A DNA stretch of 64,000 nucleotides from an uncultured Lachnospiraceae bacterium. Lineage in GTDB: Bacteria; Bacillota; Clostridia; Lachnospirales; Lachnospiraceae. The DNA is taken from NCBI GenBank assembly GCA_905203555.1, contig CAJKWK010000006.1, forward strand, positions 1 through 64,000, written 5' to 3'. Each line of letters begins with the position of its first letter. The first letter of the stretch is position 1. Shown here piece after piece: positions 18,201 through 26,509 of this stretch. The notes beneath the pieces were generated by a model that worked only from the letters and a program-made list of their open reading frames with translations, was not told where the DNA came from and searched no databases. The position numbers and the translations under genes were made by a program.

Positions 18201-19769
18201 CCGGATAAGGTCTGTCCGGAGTGTGGTGCGCCGTTAATCAAGGCGGGATTTGATATTCCTTTTGAAACGTTCCTTGGATTTAAAGGAGATAAAGAGCCGG
18301 ATATCGACTTGAACTTTTCCGGAGATTATCAGGCAAAAGCACATAAATATACCGAAGTGTTGTTTGGAGAAGGACATACTTTCAAAGCAGGAACAATCGG
18401 AACGCTGGCAGATAAGACAGCGTATGGGTATGTGAAGAATTATTATGAAGAGCGTGGAATGAGAAAACGCCGTTGTGAGATTGAACGAATCAGTGCAGGG
18501 TGTACCGGAATCAAACGAAGTACAGGACAGCATCCGGGAGGAATTGTGGTATTGCCTCATGGGCATAATATCAACGAATTTACTCCGGTGCAGCATCCGG
18601 CAAATGATATGACAACGGACATTACGACAACCCATTTTGATTACCATTCCATTGACCACAACCTGTTGAAACTGGATATTCTGGGGCATGATGACCCTAC
18701 GATGATTCGAATGCTGGAAGAATATATTACATCGGATGCGATGGAAAATGAATATAATGAAGAACATCCATTTGTGGCAACCGACATACCTCTGGATGAC
18801 AGAAGTGTTATCTCACTTTTCCATGATACCAGTGCATTGGGAATTAAGCCCGAAGATATCAGCGGCTGTCCGCTGGGAAGTCTGGGAATTCCGGAGTTTG
18901 GTACGGATTTCGTTATCCAGATGGTACAGGAGGCAAACCCGCAGTCGTTATCGGATCTGATCCGAATTTCCGGTTTGTCCCATGGAACTAATGTGTGGCT
19001 GGGAAATGCCCAGGAATTAATCAAAGCAGGAAAAGCAACGATTTCCACAGCAATCTGTACCCGAGATGATATTATGATTTATCTGATCAATCAGGGAGTA
19101 GAAAGTGCGCTTTCCTTTACAATTATGGAAAGTGTGCGAAAGGGGAAAGGATTGAAACCAGAGTGGGAAGCGGCGATGCGGGAAAAAGATGTGCCGGAAT
19201 GGTATATTGATTCCTGTAAAAAAATCAGCTACATGTTCCCAAAGGCACATGCTGCAGCGTATGTTATGATGGCATATCGAATTGCTTATTGTAAAATCAA
19301 TTATCCATTGGCATACTATGGAGCATATTTCAGTATTCGTGCAGATGCATTTTCCTATGAACTGATGTGTCAGGGAAAAGATAAACTGAATTATTATATG
19401 AAAGATTATAGGAGACGTGCCGATTCTTTGACAAACAAAGAACAGGATACTTTAAAAGACATGCGTCTGGTACAGGAAATGTATGCGCGTGGACTGGAAT
19501 TTATGCCGATTGATCTGTATCGGGCAAAGGCAAAGAAATTCCAGATTATTGACGGTAAGCTGATGCCTTCTTTTGCAAGTATTGAAGGAATGGGAGAAAA
19601 AGCTGCGGAAGCAGTAGAGATTGCGTCTCAGGACGGTCCATATCTGTCACTGGACGATTTCCGGCAGCGTACAAAGGTCAGCAAAACGGTCATCGACCTG
19701 ATGGCGGATCTGGGGCTGTTTGGAGATTTGCCGCAGAGCAATCAGTTGTCATTGTTTGATTTTGCATAA
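15228..19769 (+). CDS. polC: DNA polymerase III alpha subunit, PolC type
   Basis: This 1513-residue enzyme is the Gram-positive replicative polymerase. In order: an N-terminal PolC-specific domain; a charged linker (about 185-250); an OB fold from about 285; PHP domain starting VELHCHTKMSDMDG near 386; an inserted 3'-5' exonuclease with VVFDLETTGFS near 476 and HHRAVDDAGATAEIF; the catalytic palm with PDIDLNFSGDYQ near 1023; and a zinc-binding cysteine set between about 966 and 1000. It is somewhat longer than the 1437-residue Bacillus protein, mainly in the linker. It starts with TTG inside the end of ispG, 9 bases after an AGGAG site. Confidence 0.95.
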   Translation: MEQVETLKVFFEVFPTLKVDEDLQLLFGDVGVRKITTNSERDFIHVHIFSRHVIQKRHIRAMELRIKEQLFSTANVSVSIIERYALSEQYTAEALMTEYRNSIVLELKEKSVLAGNMFQQAEISFQDQVMCLGLTDTIVSEGKKEEILHLLDEVYRERFGIPVEIRVEYKEKEESKTREYDEQRVQREIDAIFARNKKAHGEESPQPEESHAGDEQKQGSSETKQKEKSLTLGGKSKESGNGKKGFKKEFKRDFVRPLKQGDDPSLIYGRNFEDEPIRLDQVVTEMGEITIHGKIISFETREIRNEKTIVMFAVSDFTDTIMVKMFTRNDQLAELLGDLKKGAYVKIKGVTTIDKYDGELTIGSVTGIKKIGDFTEKREDLSPLKRVELHCHTKMSDMDGVSEVQDIVRRAHDWGHPAIAITDHGATQAFPDANHYIERLDKDDPFKIIYGVEGYVVDDLTEIAVGAGDESLDDTYVVFDLETTGFSAIKDKIIEIGAVKVVNGEIVDSYSTFVNPERPIPFEITQLTSITDEMVMDYPNIETILPQFLDFIGDAVLVAHNAGFDVGFIEQNCRYQDIEPHFVYLDTVALARVLLPTLSKYKLNIVAKALGISLENHHRAVDDAGATAEIFVKFVEMLKDQNITTLKGMNQFGDMNPNAIRKLPTYHIIILAKNNIGRYNLYQLVSESNLVYFARRPRIPKSLLNQHREGLIIGSACEAGELYQAILNHKSPQVIAKLADFYDYYEIQPLGNNQFMLESDKISDINTEEDLKNINRKIIELGEKFKKPVVATCDVHFLDPGDEVYRRIIMAGKGFSDADNQAPLYLRTTEEMLAEFEYLGSAKAQEIVIENPNKIADMIEKISPVNPNKCPPVIPNSEQQLRDICYNRAHEIYGENLPKPVEERLEKELTSIISNGYSVMYIIAQRLVWKSNEDGYLVGSRGSVGSSFVATMSGITEVNPLSPHYYCEKCHYSDFDSEEVRAYAGCCGFDMPDKVCPECGAPLIKAGFDIPFETFLGFKGDKEPDIDLNFSGDYQAKAHKYTEVLFGEGHTFKAGTIGTLADKTAYGYVKNYYEERGMRKRRCEIERISAGCTGIKRSTGQHPGGIVVLPHGHNINEFTPVQHPANDMTTDITTTHFDYHSIDHNLLKLDILGHDDPTMIRMLEEYITSDAMENEYNEEHPFVATDIPLDDRSVISLFHDTSALGIKPEDISGCPLGSLGIPEFGTDFVIQMVQEANPQSLSDLIRISGLSHGTNVWLGNAQELIKAGKATISTAICTRDDIMIYLINQGVESALSFTIMESVRKGKGLKPEWEAAMREKDVPEWYIDSCKKISYMFPKAHAAAYVMMAYRIAYCKINYPLAYYGAYFSIRADAFSYELMCQGKDKLNYYMKDYRRRADSLTNKEQDTLKDMRLVQEMYARGLEFMPIDLYRAKAKKFQIIDGKLMPSFASIEGMGEKAAEAVEIASQDGPYLSLDDFRQRTKVSKTVIDLMADLGLFGDLPQSNQLSLFDFA

Positions 19770-19797
19770 AAAAGAAAAGCATACGGAGGAAGAAAGC

Positions 19798-20439
19798 ATG
19801 AAGTTTGCTGTGGCGTATAGTTGTGGAAAAGATAGTACATTAGCCTTACATAAAATGATGGAACAAGGGCATGAGCCGGTAGGATTGATTGTTATGATCA
19901 ATGAAACTATGGAACGTTCTTATTTTCATGGGGCAGATGAGAATATGTTGAATCAGTATTCAGAAGCGCTTGGAATCCCGCTGATTCCATGTCTGACAAA
20001 AGGTGAGGATTATCATATAAATTTTGAAACAGGTCTGAGAAAGGCGAAATCTATGGGTGCTGAAGCAGTATGCTTTGGAGATATAGATATCATACAAAAC
20101 AGGCAATGGGAAGAAGAACGCTGCAGCAATACCGGACTTATACCGATTTTTCCATTGTGGCAAATTGGGCGAAAAGAAAATGTACACGAAATGATTCAAT
20201 TGGGCTATAAATGTCTTATCAAAAGCATCAATATGAATCTTCTTCCTAAGACGCTACTTGGTAAATATTTGGATGAGGAATCTGTTTCTGTGATGGAAAT
20301 GGCAGATATAGATATTTGTGGGGAAAATGGAGAATATCATACACTGGTGGTAGATGGTCCCATATTTAAAAAAGCGTTGGACTTTTATGTAGGTGATATC
20401 ATCGAATTTGGTGATTATGCAGTCATTGATGTCAGATAA
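19798..20439 (+). CDS. Dph6-like ATP pyrophosphatase (adenine nucleotide alpha hydrolase)
   Basis: A 213-residue protein with the PP-loop SCGKDSTLALHKM at residues 9-21 and the conserved GEYHTLVVDGP near 180-190, both characteristic of the Dph6/COG2102 family. Archaeal and eukaryotic members amidate diphthine; bacterial versions have no diphthamide and an unknown substrate, presumably activated by adenylation. The start at 19798 has GGAGG eight bases upstream. It follows polC by 28 bases but is not functionally related in any obvious way. Confidence 0.75.
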   Translation: MKFAVAYSCGKDSTLALHKMMEQGHEPVGLIVMINETMERSYFHGADENMLNQYSEALGIPLIPCLTKGEDYHINFETGLRKAKSMGAEAVCFGDIDIIQNRQWEEERCSNTGLIPIFPLWQIGRKENVHEMIQLGYKCLIKSINMNLLPKTLLGKYLDEESVSVMEMADIDICGENGEYHTLVVDGPIFKKALDFYVGDIIEFGDYAVIDVR

Positions 20440-20556
20440 ATGGGGGCAATCGTGCAAGTTTAAATGTTACATTATTTCAAAATGGAAACTTAAAATAAAT
20501 ACTTTTGGTGAATCAGCATTTAAAAAATGATGTGAGGAAATGAGGTGATAAGTAGG

Positions 20557-21180
20557 ATGGCAATGGAAGTAGAACCGAAAGATACAACGAGGGCTATGGC
20601 ATATGAGTTGTGGATGAAAGCACCGAACCCAATGGTGACTTTTTTTAAGACATTAGATATCACAAATTTAATCAAGAACAGCAAAAGAAAAAAGTTAAAG
20701 TTAAATATGCTTTTGGATTATTGTATTGGCAAGGCAGCTGTAGAAATAAAGGAATTTTATACTTTGCCGGTTGGAGAAAAATTGATACAATATGATTCCA
20801 TTGCAGTTAATACAATCGTTAAAAATAAAGACGGAGAAGTCAGCTCTTGTGATATTCTTTATTCGGAGAGCCTGGATGTATTTAATCAGGAGTATCTCAA
20901 ATATACGGCTCAAGTTGCTGATAGCTGCCATGACAGAGATTTATCGGAAAGCTGTATGGTAATTGGAACATCAGCAATTGTAGATACAGAAATAGATGGT
21001 GCGGTCGGTATGAATAGCGGTATTTTTAATAATCCATTTATGATTTGGGGAAAATACAGCAGAAAATGGTTTAGATATTATTTGAAAGTATCATTTCAAT
21101 TTCATCATACCCAGATGGATGGAGCACATGCAGGATGTTTTTTGGAAAATTTACAGAAGGAAATCAATAAACTGAAGTAG
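20557..21180 (+). CDS. CatA-like chloramphenicol acetyltransferase family protein
   Basis: The 207-residue protein has the CAT fold signature: the active-site motif HHTQMDGAHAG (His183-His184, Asp188-Gly189), preceded by NPFMIWGKYSRKW. The catalytic histidine and the structural Asp/Gly are present. It is a little shorter than classic CATs (about 215-220 residues) and belongs to the divergent CatA-like group, many of which do not give resistance. It should transfer acetyl or another acyl group from CoA. The start at 20557 follows GAGGTGAT by 7 bases; a GTG at 20545 falls inside that site. Monocistronic. Confidence 0.75.
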   Translation: MAMEVEPKDTTRAMAYELWMKAPNPMVTFFKTLDITNLIKNSKRKKLKLNMLLDYCIGKAAVEIKEFYTLPVGEKLIQYDSIAVNTIVKNKDGEVSSCDILYSESLDVFNQEYLKYTAQVADSCHDRDLSESCMVIGTSAIVDTEIDGAVGMNSGIFNNPFMIWGKYSRKWFRYYLKVSFQFHHTQMDGAHAGCFLENLQKEINKLK

Positions 21181-21197
21181 AAAAATTTTTTGATGTA

Positions 21198-21226
21198 TTG
21201 ACAAATTGCGTTGTGAGTTTTATGAT
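21198..21226 (+). promoter_or_regulatory. promoter of the ArsR operon
   Basis: TTGACA (21198-21203), 17 bases, TATGAT (21221-21226), immediately followed and partly overlapped by the operator dyads. Confidence 0.8.
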
Positions 21227-21250
21227 GTATACATCAAATTAATTTGATGT
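21223..21250. promoter_or_regulatory. overlapping double ArsR operator
   Basis: Two perfect palindromes overlap: TGATGTATACATCA (21223-21236) and ACATCAAATTAATTTGATGT (21231-21250). They share a TGATGT/ACATCA half-site, overlap the -10 and cover the start of transcription. This fits metal-responsive repression by the adjacent ArsR protein. Confidence 0.75.
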
Positions 21251-21264
21251 GAGGAGCGATAACA

Positions 21265-21564
21265 ATGAATGATTTTTCTAAAGACGCAAAAATTTTTAAG
21301 GCTCTTTGTGATATAAAAAGACTTACTATTTTAGATTACTTAAAGAGTGGGGAAAAATGTGCGTGTGTTCTGATTGAAAACATGAACATAGGACAATCGG
21401 CTTTATCTTATCACATGAAAATACTTTGTGACTCCGGTATTGTTAATGCAAGACAAGAGGGGAAATGGACGCATTACAGCCTAAGTAAAAGCGGAAGTGA
21501 ATATGCATCAAAACGATTGTTAGAATTAACAACACCAAATACTGAAAGTCAATCAAATTGTTGA
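21265..21564 (+). CDS. ArsR/SmtB-family metal(loid)-sensing repressor
   Basis: A 99-residue winged-helix protein. The helix-turn-helix spans about residues 35-65 (MNIGQSALSYHMKILCDSGIV). KCACVL places Cys32 and Cys34 at the alpha-3 helix, where the arsenic site of ArsR (CVC) lies, and the protein ends with a cysteine (SQSNC). It should release DNA when it binds As(III), an organoarsenical or a similar soft metal. It heads an operon with a permease and a thioredoxin-like protein and has a double palindrome in its promoter, so autoregulation is very likely. Confidence 0.88.
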   Translation: MNDFSKDAKIFKALCDIKRLTILDYLKSGEKCACVLIENMNIGQSALSYHMKILCDSGIVNARQEGKWTHYSLSKSGSEYASKRLLELTTPNTESQSNC

Positions 21565-21647
21565 AAATAAAGGTCATCGAAAGGTGGCTTTTATAAAACT
21601 TTATCACATCAAAAAAAGTTGATATGTCGTGTAAAGGAGGAAATTTT

Positions 21648-22661
21648 TTGGAAGTAGTAAATGAAATATGGCTATTTTTCCAAGACCAAATATTAGGTAT
21701 GAAATGGTTGAATAGCTTAATTGGCAGTGGACTATCACTGCTAGGGTTAGACATTGACAGTCGCTTAGGTGGAAGTATTCAATTCTTTCTATACGATGTA
21801 ATCAAAATCACAGTTCTATTATGTCTACTGATTTTCTTTATCTCGTATATTCAAAGTTATTTTCCACCCGAACGAAGTAAGAAAATTTTAGGGCATTTTC
21901 ATGGTATCGGCGCAAATATCATATCTGCATTGCTAGGAACGGTTACGCCATTTTGCTCATGTTCTTCTATTCCGTTATTTATAGGTTTTACAAGTGCAGG
22001 ATTACCGCTAGGGGTAACGTTTTCCTTTTTGATTTCTTCTCCTATGGTTGATTTGGGTAGTCTTATATTGCTAATGAGTATTTTCGGGGCTAAAGTTGCC
22101 TTTGCTTATGTGATTGTAGGGTTGATAATTGCTGTGATTGGCGGTACTATAATTGAAAAATTACACATGGGAAAATATGTAGAAGATTTTGTCAAAAACG
22201 CAAGCAGTGTTGATATTAGTTCGCCGACCTTAACCAAAAAAGACAGAGTTCAATATGCAAAAGAACAAGTTGTAGGAACATTCAAAAAAGTATTCCCATA
22301 CATTCTGGTTGGTGTGGGGATCGGAGCAATTATTCATAACTGGATACCTGAAACATGGATTGAAAGTATTTTGGGAAGTAACAATCCGTTTGGCGTTATT
22401 TTAGCAACTCTTGTCGGAGTTCCTATGTATGCTGATATTTTTGGAACCATTCCAGTAGCAGAGGCATTACTTTCAAAGGGAGCACAATTAGGTACAATCT
22501 TATCATTTATGATGGCAGTAACAACATTGAGTTTACCGTCTTTAATCATGCTGAAAAAGGCAGTAAAGCCTAAATTATTGACCTTATTTATTACCATTTG
22601 TACGTTTGGTATTATCATTGTAGGTTATCTCTTTAATATTTTTAGTTCACTATTTATTTAA
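21648..22661 (+). CDS. COG0701 permease (ArsP-like)
   Basis: A membrane protein of about 337 residues in two halves of four hydrophobic segments joined by a charged loop (about 180-210). The motif TPFCSCSSIPLF in the first half and GVPMYADIFGTIPVAEAL in the second mark the DUF318/COG0701 permeases, which include ArsP, an exporter of trivalent organoarsenicals. The cysteine cluster is intact. I start it at the TTG 21648, 8 bases after AAAGGAGG, since the ATG at 21624 runs through that site. With the ArsR and thioredoxin-like neighbours, it most likely exports a thiol-reactive metal(loid). Confidence 0.82.
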   Translation: MEVVNEIWLFFQDQILGMKWLNSLIGSGLSLLGLDIDSRLGGSIQFFLYDVIKITVLLCLLIFFISYIQSYFPPERSKKILGHFHGIGANIISALLGTVTPFCSCSSIPLFIGFTSAGLPLGVTFSFLISSPMVDLGSLILLMSIFGAKVAFAYVIVGLIIAVIGGTIIEKLHMGKYVEDFVKNASSVDISSPTLTKKDRVQYAKEQVVGTFKKVFPYILVGVGIGAIIHNWIPETWIESILGSNNPFGVILATLVGVPMYADIFGTIPVAEALLSKGAQLGTILSFMMAVTTLSLPSLIMLKKAVKPKLLTLFITICTFGIIIVGYLFNIFSSLFI

Positions 22662-22677
22662 AAGGAGCGAATAAGAA

Positions 22678-23010
22678 ATGAAATTATTTGGAAAGAAAAA
22701 AGAAACAAAATCATGCTGTTGTGGTGGAAATTGCACATCAGAAACAATGCGAAATGCAGAAAATAAGAAACAAGAGCAAGGTATCAAGATATTGGGTTCG
22801 GGCTGTGCAAAATGTATGGAATTAGAAAAAGCAACTAGAACAGCAATATCTGAACTTCAATTAGATTATGAGATTGACCACATTACAGACTTTGCAGAAA
22901 TCTCCAGTTATGGAGTGATGTCTACACCTGCATTGGTGTTTAATGGCGAAGTTATATCTTATGGGAAAGTCTTGACCGTAGACGAAGTAAAAGCACTATT
23001 GAGTGAGTAA
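22678..23010 (+). CDS. thioredoxin-like (redox-active disulfide) protein of the ars-type operon
   Basis: The 110-residue protein has an N-terminal cysteine cluster SCCCGGNC (about 12-19) and a thioredoxin-like domain with GSGCAKC (Cys43, Cys46) and the cis-proline segment MSTPALVFNGE. This is the redox-active disulfide protein 2 type that often follows COG0701 permeases. It may pass metal(loid) or electrons to the permease; the extra cysteine cluster would suit soft-metal binding. Spacing to the permease is 16 bases. Confidence 0.82.
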   Translation: MKLFGKKKETKSCCCGGNCTSETMRNAENKKQEQGIKILGSGCAKCMELEKATRTAISELQLDYEIDHITDFAEISSYGVMSTPALVFNGEVISYGKVLTVDEVKALLSE

Positions 23011-23027
23011 TAAAAGGAAGAAAAATT

Positions 23028-23957
23028 ATGAATATAAGTGATAATAAAACTTGCTTAAAAGCAGATATAGAAGCTGTTATAACAAGCTATAATCAAGGTT
23101 CCATGCTTATGGAAGCAATCCAATCAGTATGTAATCAAACATTATTACCCAAAAGAATTATCATTGTAGATGATGGTTCAACAGATAAGTATTCTCTCAA
23201 TATATTGAATAATATTAGAAATAATTCCCATTTACCAGTTCCAATAACGATACATTTTCAGGAAAATAAAGGAGTATCCGCAGCTAGAAATACTGGAATT
23301 GATAAAACACAGTCTTCAATGATTTTAATTCTTGATGGTGATGATAAACTTGAAGCTGAATACATTGAAAATGTCAACAAATTACTCTGTGATAATCCCA
23401 CAATGGTTATAGCATCATCCTGGATGCATACTTTTGGAGTTTTAGATGCAATTGTTTGTCCTACCGGTGGTAATATAGTTCCATTTTTATCTCATAATTG
23501 TTGTCCGGCAACGCATATTCTTCGTAAAAAAGTTTATGAACAATGTGGTGGTTATGATGAAACTATGCGTTCAGGTTTTGAAGACTGGGACTTCTTTTTA
23601 AGTATGCTGGAAACAACCCCAGAAGCTCACATTGGAATTGTTGAAAAACCATTGATTAACTATCGAACTGCCCCTGTTTCTGCAAATATAAAAAGTATGG
23701 ATAAGCGACTTGAACTTATGCGCTATATCATAGAAAAACATAAGCGCAGTTACAGTAACAATATGACAAATGTATTACTAGATATTGAAGCTATTTCTAA
23801 TTCTAGGTTATTTGGATGGGAAAATGAAATTATTCATTCTATAAAAAACAATCAAGAGTTAAGTGGGTCTTCTAATAGTTTTATTAAAAATCCATCGTAT
23901 GGCGATGGAGGTATGGCTGCGGCAGTTAGAATTGCATCAATTGATAAGTACAATTAG
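23028..23957 (+). CDS. family 2 glycosyltransferase
   Basis: A 309-residue GT-A enzyme: VITSYNQGSMLMEAIQSV, IIVDDGSTDKYS (nucleotide-sugar binding), NKGVSAARNTGI, the metal-binding ILDGDDKLE near 100-108, and the acceptor-side GFEDWDFFLSM. No membrane segment, so it is cytosolic or peripheral. The sugar and acceptor are unknown. It lies 17 bases after the thioredoxin-like gene and seems to be part of the ArsR-controlled operon, an odd partner for metal resistance. It is very AT-rich, suggesting transfer. An open stretch without a start (23957-24037, ending AELIGKLHNFIV) follows and looks like another gene's tail. Confidence 0.8.
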   Translation: MNISDNKTCLKADIEAVITSYNQGSMLMEAIQSVCNQTLLPKRIIIVDDGSTDKYSLNILNNIRNNSHLPVPITIHFQENKGVSAARNTGIDKTQSSMILILDGDDKLEAEYIENVNKLLCDNPTMVIASSWMHTFGVLDAIVCPTGGNIVPFLSHNCCPATHILRKKVYEQCGGYDETMRSGFEDWDFFLSMLETTPEAHIGIVEKPLINYRTAPVSANIKSMDKRLELMRYIIEKHKRSYSNNMTNVLLDIEAISNSRLFGWENEIIHSIKNNQELSGSSNSFIKNPSYGDGGMAAAVRIASIDKYN

Positions 23958-24118
23958 AGGTTCCTGTATCTCCAGATGGTAAAGCTAGTGATGAATTTGC
24001 TGAACTTATAGGAAAGTTACATAATTTTATAGTGTGATAACTTGAGGACTATTGTAACAATGACATAGATAACAAGAACCTTGTAGGGAAACGATAAATC
24101 GGAAGTTGTGAGGGTAAA

Positions 24119-24802
24119 ATGGATATCAAATTATATTATCAGGAAGAAGGAAATGGCGAACCGCTTATACTTTTACATGGAAATGGCGAAGATAGTTTTT
24201 ATTTCAAAAATCAAATAGATTATTTTCAAAGCAGGTATCATGTGATTGCTTTGGATACAAGAGGGCATGGGAAATCTCCGAGAGGTGATGCGCCTTTTAC
24301 CATTGAGCAGTTCTCCTGTGATTTATACAATTTTATGCAGATGCATCAGATTTTAAATGCGGTGATTTTGGGCTTTTCGGACGGGGCAAATATTGCAATG
24401 AAATTCGCAATGAAACATCCTGATATGGTAAAGGCTTTGATTTTAAATGGCGGCAACCTCAACCCGGCGGGGGTAAAACGAACAGTGCAAATTCCGATTG
24501 AGATTGGATATAAAATCGCAAGGCGGTTTGCCGACAAATCAACCGATGCCAAAAGGAATGCCGAAATGCTTGGTTTAATGGTAAACGAACCGAACATCAA
24601 ACCTTCTGAATTATCGCTGATTACAATGCCTGCGCTAGTCATTTGCGGAACAAAGGATATGATTAAAGAATCACATACGAAGGAAATCGCTGAACATCTT
24701 CCAAATGCGAAACTGACGATTGTTCGAGGAAATCATTTTATTGCAAATAAGAACCCGGCGGCATTTAACCAGGCAGTTGATGCTTTTCTGAAAATGATTT
24801 GA
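24119..24802 (+). CDS. alpha/beta-fold hydrolase
   Basis: The 227-residue enzyme has all elements of an alpha/beta hydrolase: oxyanion motif LHGNGED (about 19-25), DTRGHGKS, nucleophile elbow GFSDGA (Ser87), acid GTKD (Asp180) and RGNHF (His206). It is at the short end for the family, with a reduced lid. The reaction could be ester or lactone hydrolysis; the substrate cannot be inferred. The start follows GAGGG by a normal distance. It stands alone between the glycosyltransferase and an XRE regulator. Confidence 0.82.
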   Translation: MDIKLYYQEEGNGEPLILLHGNGEDSFYFKNQIDYFQSRYHVIALDTRGHGKSPRGDAPFTIEQFSCDLYNFMQMHQILNAVILGFSDGANIAMKFAMKHPDMVKALILNGGNLNPAGVKRTVQIPIEIGYKIARRFADKSTDAKRNAEMLGLMVNEPNIKPSELSLITMPALVICGTKDMIKESHTKEIAEHLPNAKLTIVRGNHFIANKNPAAFNQAVDAFLKMI

Positions 24803-25049
24803 CAACTTCTGTTTTTTTGAGAGATTGGATACAAACAAGAAATCGGTCTGCATACATCAGCATAACGAGATATATTTTCTGCTGGAAATTCAGCAGAAAC
24901 GAAACTGGTTATATAAATTTGCAAAGGAAATCTAACCTATGGTTAAGTTATCTTCGTAAAAGTTAATAGATGGTAAATGGAAATGACAGAGAGATTACGT
25001 TAGAATGAAAGTATGAAAAAACAAACCATAAAGGAGAGTTGACTATCTT

Positions 25050-26096
25050 ATGAAGATGAATGAAATCATACGCACACGACGCCTGGAAAAAGGACTTACG
25101 CAGGAACAGATGGCAAATTATCTCGGGGTGTCTGCACCGGCTGTAAACAAATGGGAGAAAGGAACGACATACCCGGATATCGTTCTTTTGCATGCACTTG
25201 CCAGACTGCTGGATACGGATTTGAATACTTTGTTGTCTTTTCAGGAAGATCTTTCAGAGAAGGAGGTTGCCTTATTTCTGAATTATTTGTCGGAACTATC
25301 GGAGAAAGAAAGCGTTGAGAGAACGTTTGATGCCGCCTTGGATAAGATCAAACAGTTTCCAACCTGCTATTCCTTGATTTTGAATGTGGCAGCTTTGCTG
25401 GAAGGCATATTGGTTATGAAGGGGAACGCAAAAAAGAAAGGGGAATACGAGCAAACAATAGAAGACTTGTATCGGCGTGCACTGGAGAGTCCGGATATTG
25501 CCATTCAGAATCAGGCGAAGGCAATGTTAATTTCCAAATACAAAAGCCGGAAAGAGTATGATCTGGCACAAGAGATGTTAGATACCCTCCCAAATAAGGA
25601 TTTTTTTGACAAGAAACAACTACAAATTAGTTTGTGGACTGAGAGTGGCAAGTTAGATGCGGCAGTTAAATTGGCAGAGGAACAATTGCTGATGCTGACG
25701 AACGATATGCATTTTCTTCTGATGTCTCTTATGGAAATTGCCATAAAAGAGGAGAGAAACGAGGATGCAGAGTATATTGCAGAGGTTTACAAAAAGGCAG
25801 CCAATCTGTTTGGTTTATGGGAATACACTTCCTATGTTGCACATTTTCAACTCTACTCTGCTACAAAACAGCGAATGAAGGCGGCAAAATTACTGATTCC
25901 GATGTTAAAATCTCTGACAAAAAAATGGGAATTGAATCAATCTCCGTTGTATCGTCATATTCAATCCAAAGAAGTAGATCAAACATACGGACCGACTTTA
26001 CAGAAAGCCATTGTTCAGTCTATTTGTGAGGATGAGGATACCGAATTTTTAAAAGATAGTCCGGAATTACAGGAATGGATAAAGGAGAATTTATGA
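25050..26096 (+). CDS. XRE-family regulator with TPR-like C-terminal domain
   Basis: A 348-residue protein with an N-terminal Cro/C1 helix-turn-helix (residues 3-58: RTRRLEKGLTQEQMANYLGV; PAVNKWEKG) and a long helical C-terminal part resembling tetratricopeptide repeats, as in Rgg/PlcR-like or related sensors. It may sense a peptide or another ligand. The stop overlaps the next start as ATGA (26093-26096), so it is coupled to the arsenate-reductase-like gene and may regulate that operon. Confidence 0.8.
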   Translation: MKMNEIIRTRRLEKGLTQEQMANYLGVSAPAVNKWEKGTTYPDIVLLHALARLLDTDLNTLLSFQEDLSEKEVALFLNYLSELSEKESVERTFDAALDKIKQFPTCYSLILNVAALLEGILVMKGNAKKKGEYEQTIEDLYRRALESPDIAIQNQAKAMLISKYKSRKEYDLAQEMLDTLPNKDFFDKKQLQISLWTESGKLDAAVKLAEEQLLMLTNDMHFLLMSLMEIAIKEERNEDAEYIAEVYKKAANLFGLWEYTSYVAHFQLYSATKQRMKAAKLLIPMLKSLTKKWELNQSPLYRHIQSKEVDQTYGPTLQKAIVQSICEDEDTEFLKDSPELQEWIKENL

Positions 26097-26473
26097 AGAA
26101 AATTGCATTTGTATGTATACATAATTCTTGCCGAAGCCAGATTGCAGAAGCATTGGGGAAGGCTTTGATGGGAAATAAATATGAGTTTTATTCTTGCGGA
26201 ACTGTTGTAAAAGAGCAGATCAATCAAGATGCAGTTCGAATAATGAAAGAGTTGTATGAAATCGACATGGAGCAGACGCAGTATTCTAAGTTAGTGACAG
26301 ATATACCGGAGGTAGACGTTGCTATTTCCATGGGATGCGGTGTGGTCTGTCCGTATATCGGCAGAGAATTTGACGAAGACTGGGGATTGGAAGACCCTAC
26401 CGGAAAAAGTGATGAAGAGTTCAAAAAAGTAATTAGAGAAATCGAGCGGCGAGTGCAAAGACTTGCTTATTGA
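26093..26473 (+). CDS. arsC: thioredoxin-coupled type arsenate reductase (LMW phosphatase fold)
   Basis: The 126-residue protein has the low-molecular-weight phosphatase loop CIHNSCRS (Cys8 to Arg14, C-x5-R), the general acid region DPTG (Asp101) and two further cysteines in SMGCGVVCP (Cys82, Cys86). This three-cysteine arrangement is that of the Staphylococcus ArsC class, which reduces As(V) to As(III) with a disulfide cascade ended by thioredoxin. It is translationally coupled to the XRE gene and followed by a DUF5714 gene. No arsenite pump is adjacent, but the ArsR/permease operon lies 3.4 kb upstream. Confidence 0.83.
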   Translation: MKKIAFVCIHNSCRSQIAEALGKALMGNKYEFYSCGTVVKEQINQDAVRIMKELYEIDMEQTQYSKLVTDIPEVDVAISMGCGVVCPYIGREFDEDWGLEDPTGKSDEEFKKVIREIERRVQRLAY

Positions 26474-26509
26474 TATTACAAACCAATAATGTGGAAAGAG
26501 GAAGTAAAA

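Noticed and set aside
18234..18767. Minus-strand frame of 177 codons inside polC
   Set aside because: It is antisense to the conserved polymerase core with no family similarity; a shadow frame.
20557..21180. Calling the CAT-like gene a chloramphenicol resistance gene
   Set aside because: The active-site motif is present, but the protein belongs to a divergent group in which resistance is often not seen; only family membership is supported.
24876..24899. Hairpin TTTCTGCTG/CAGCAGAAA between the hydrolase and XRE genes
   Set aside because: No U tract follows on either strand and it does not sit at a clear gene end, so neither a terminator nor an operator is supported.
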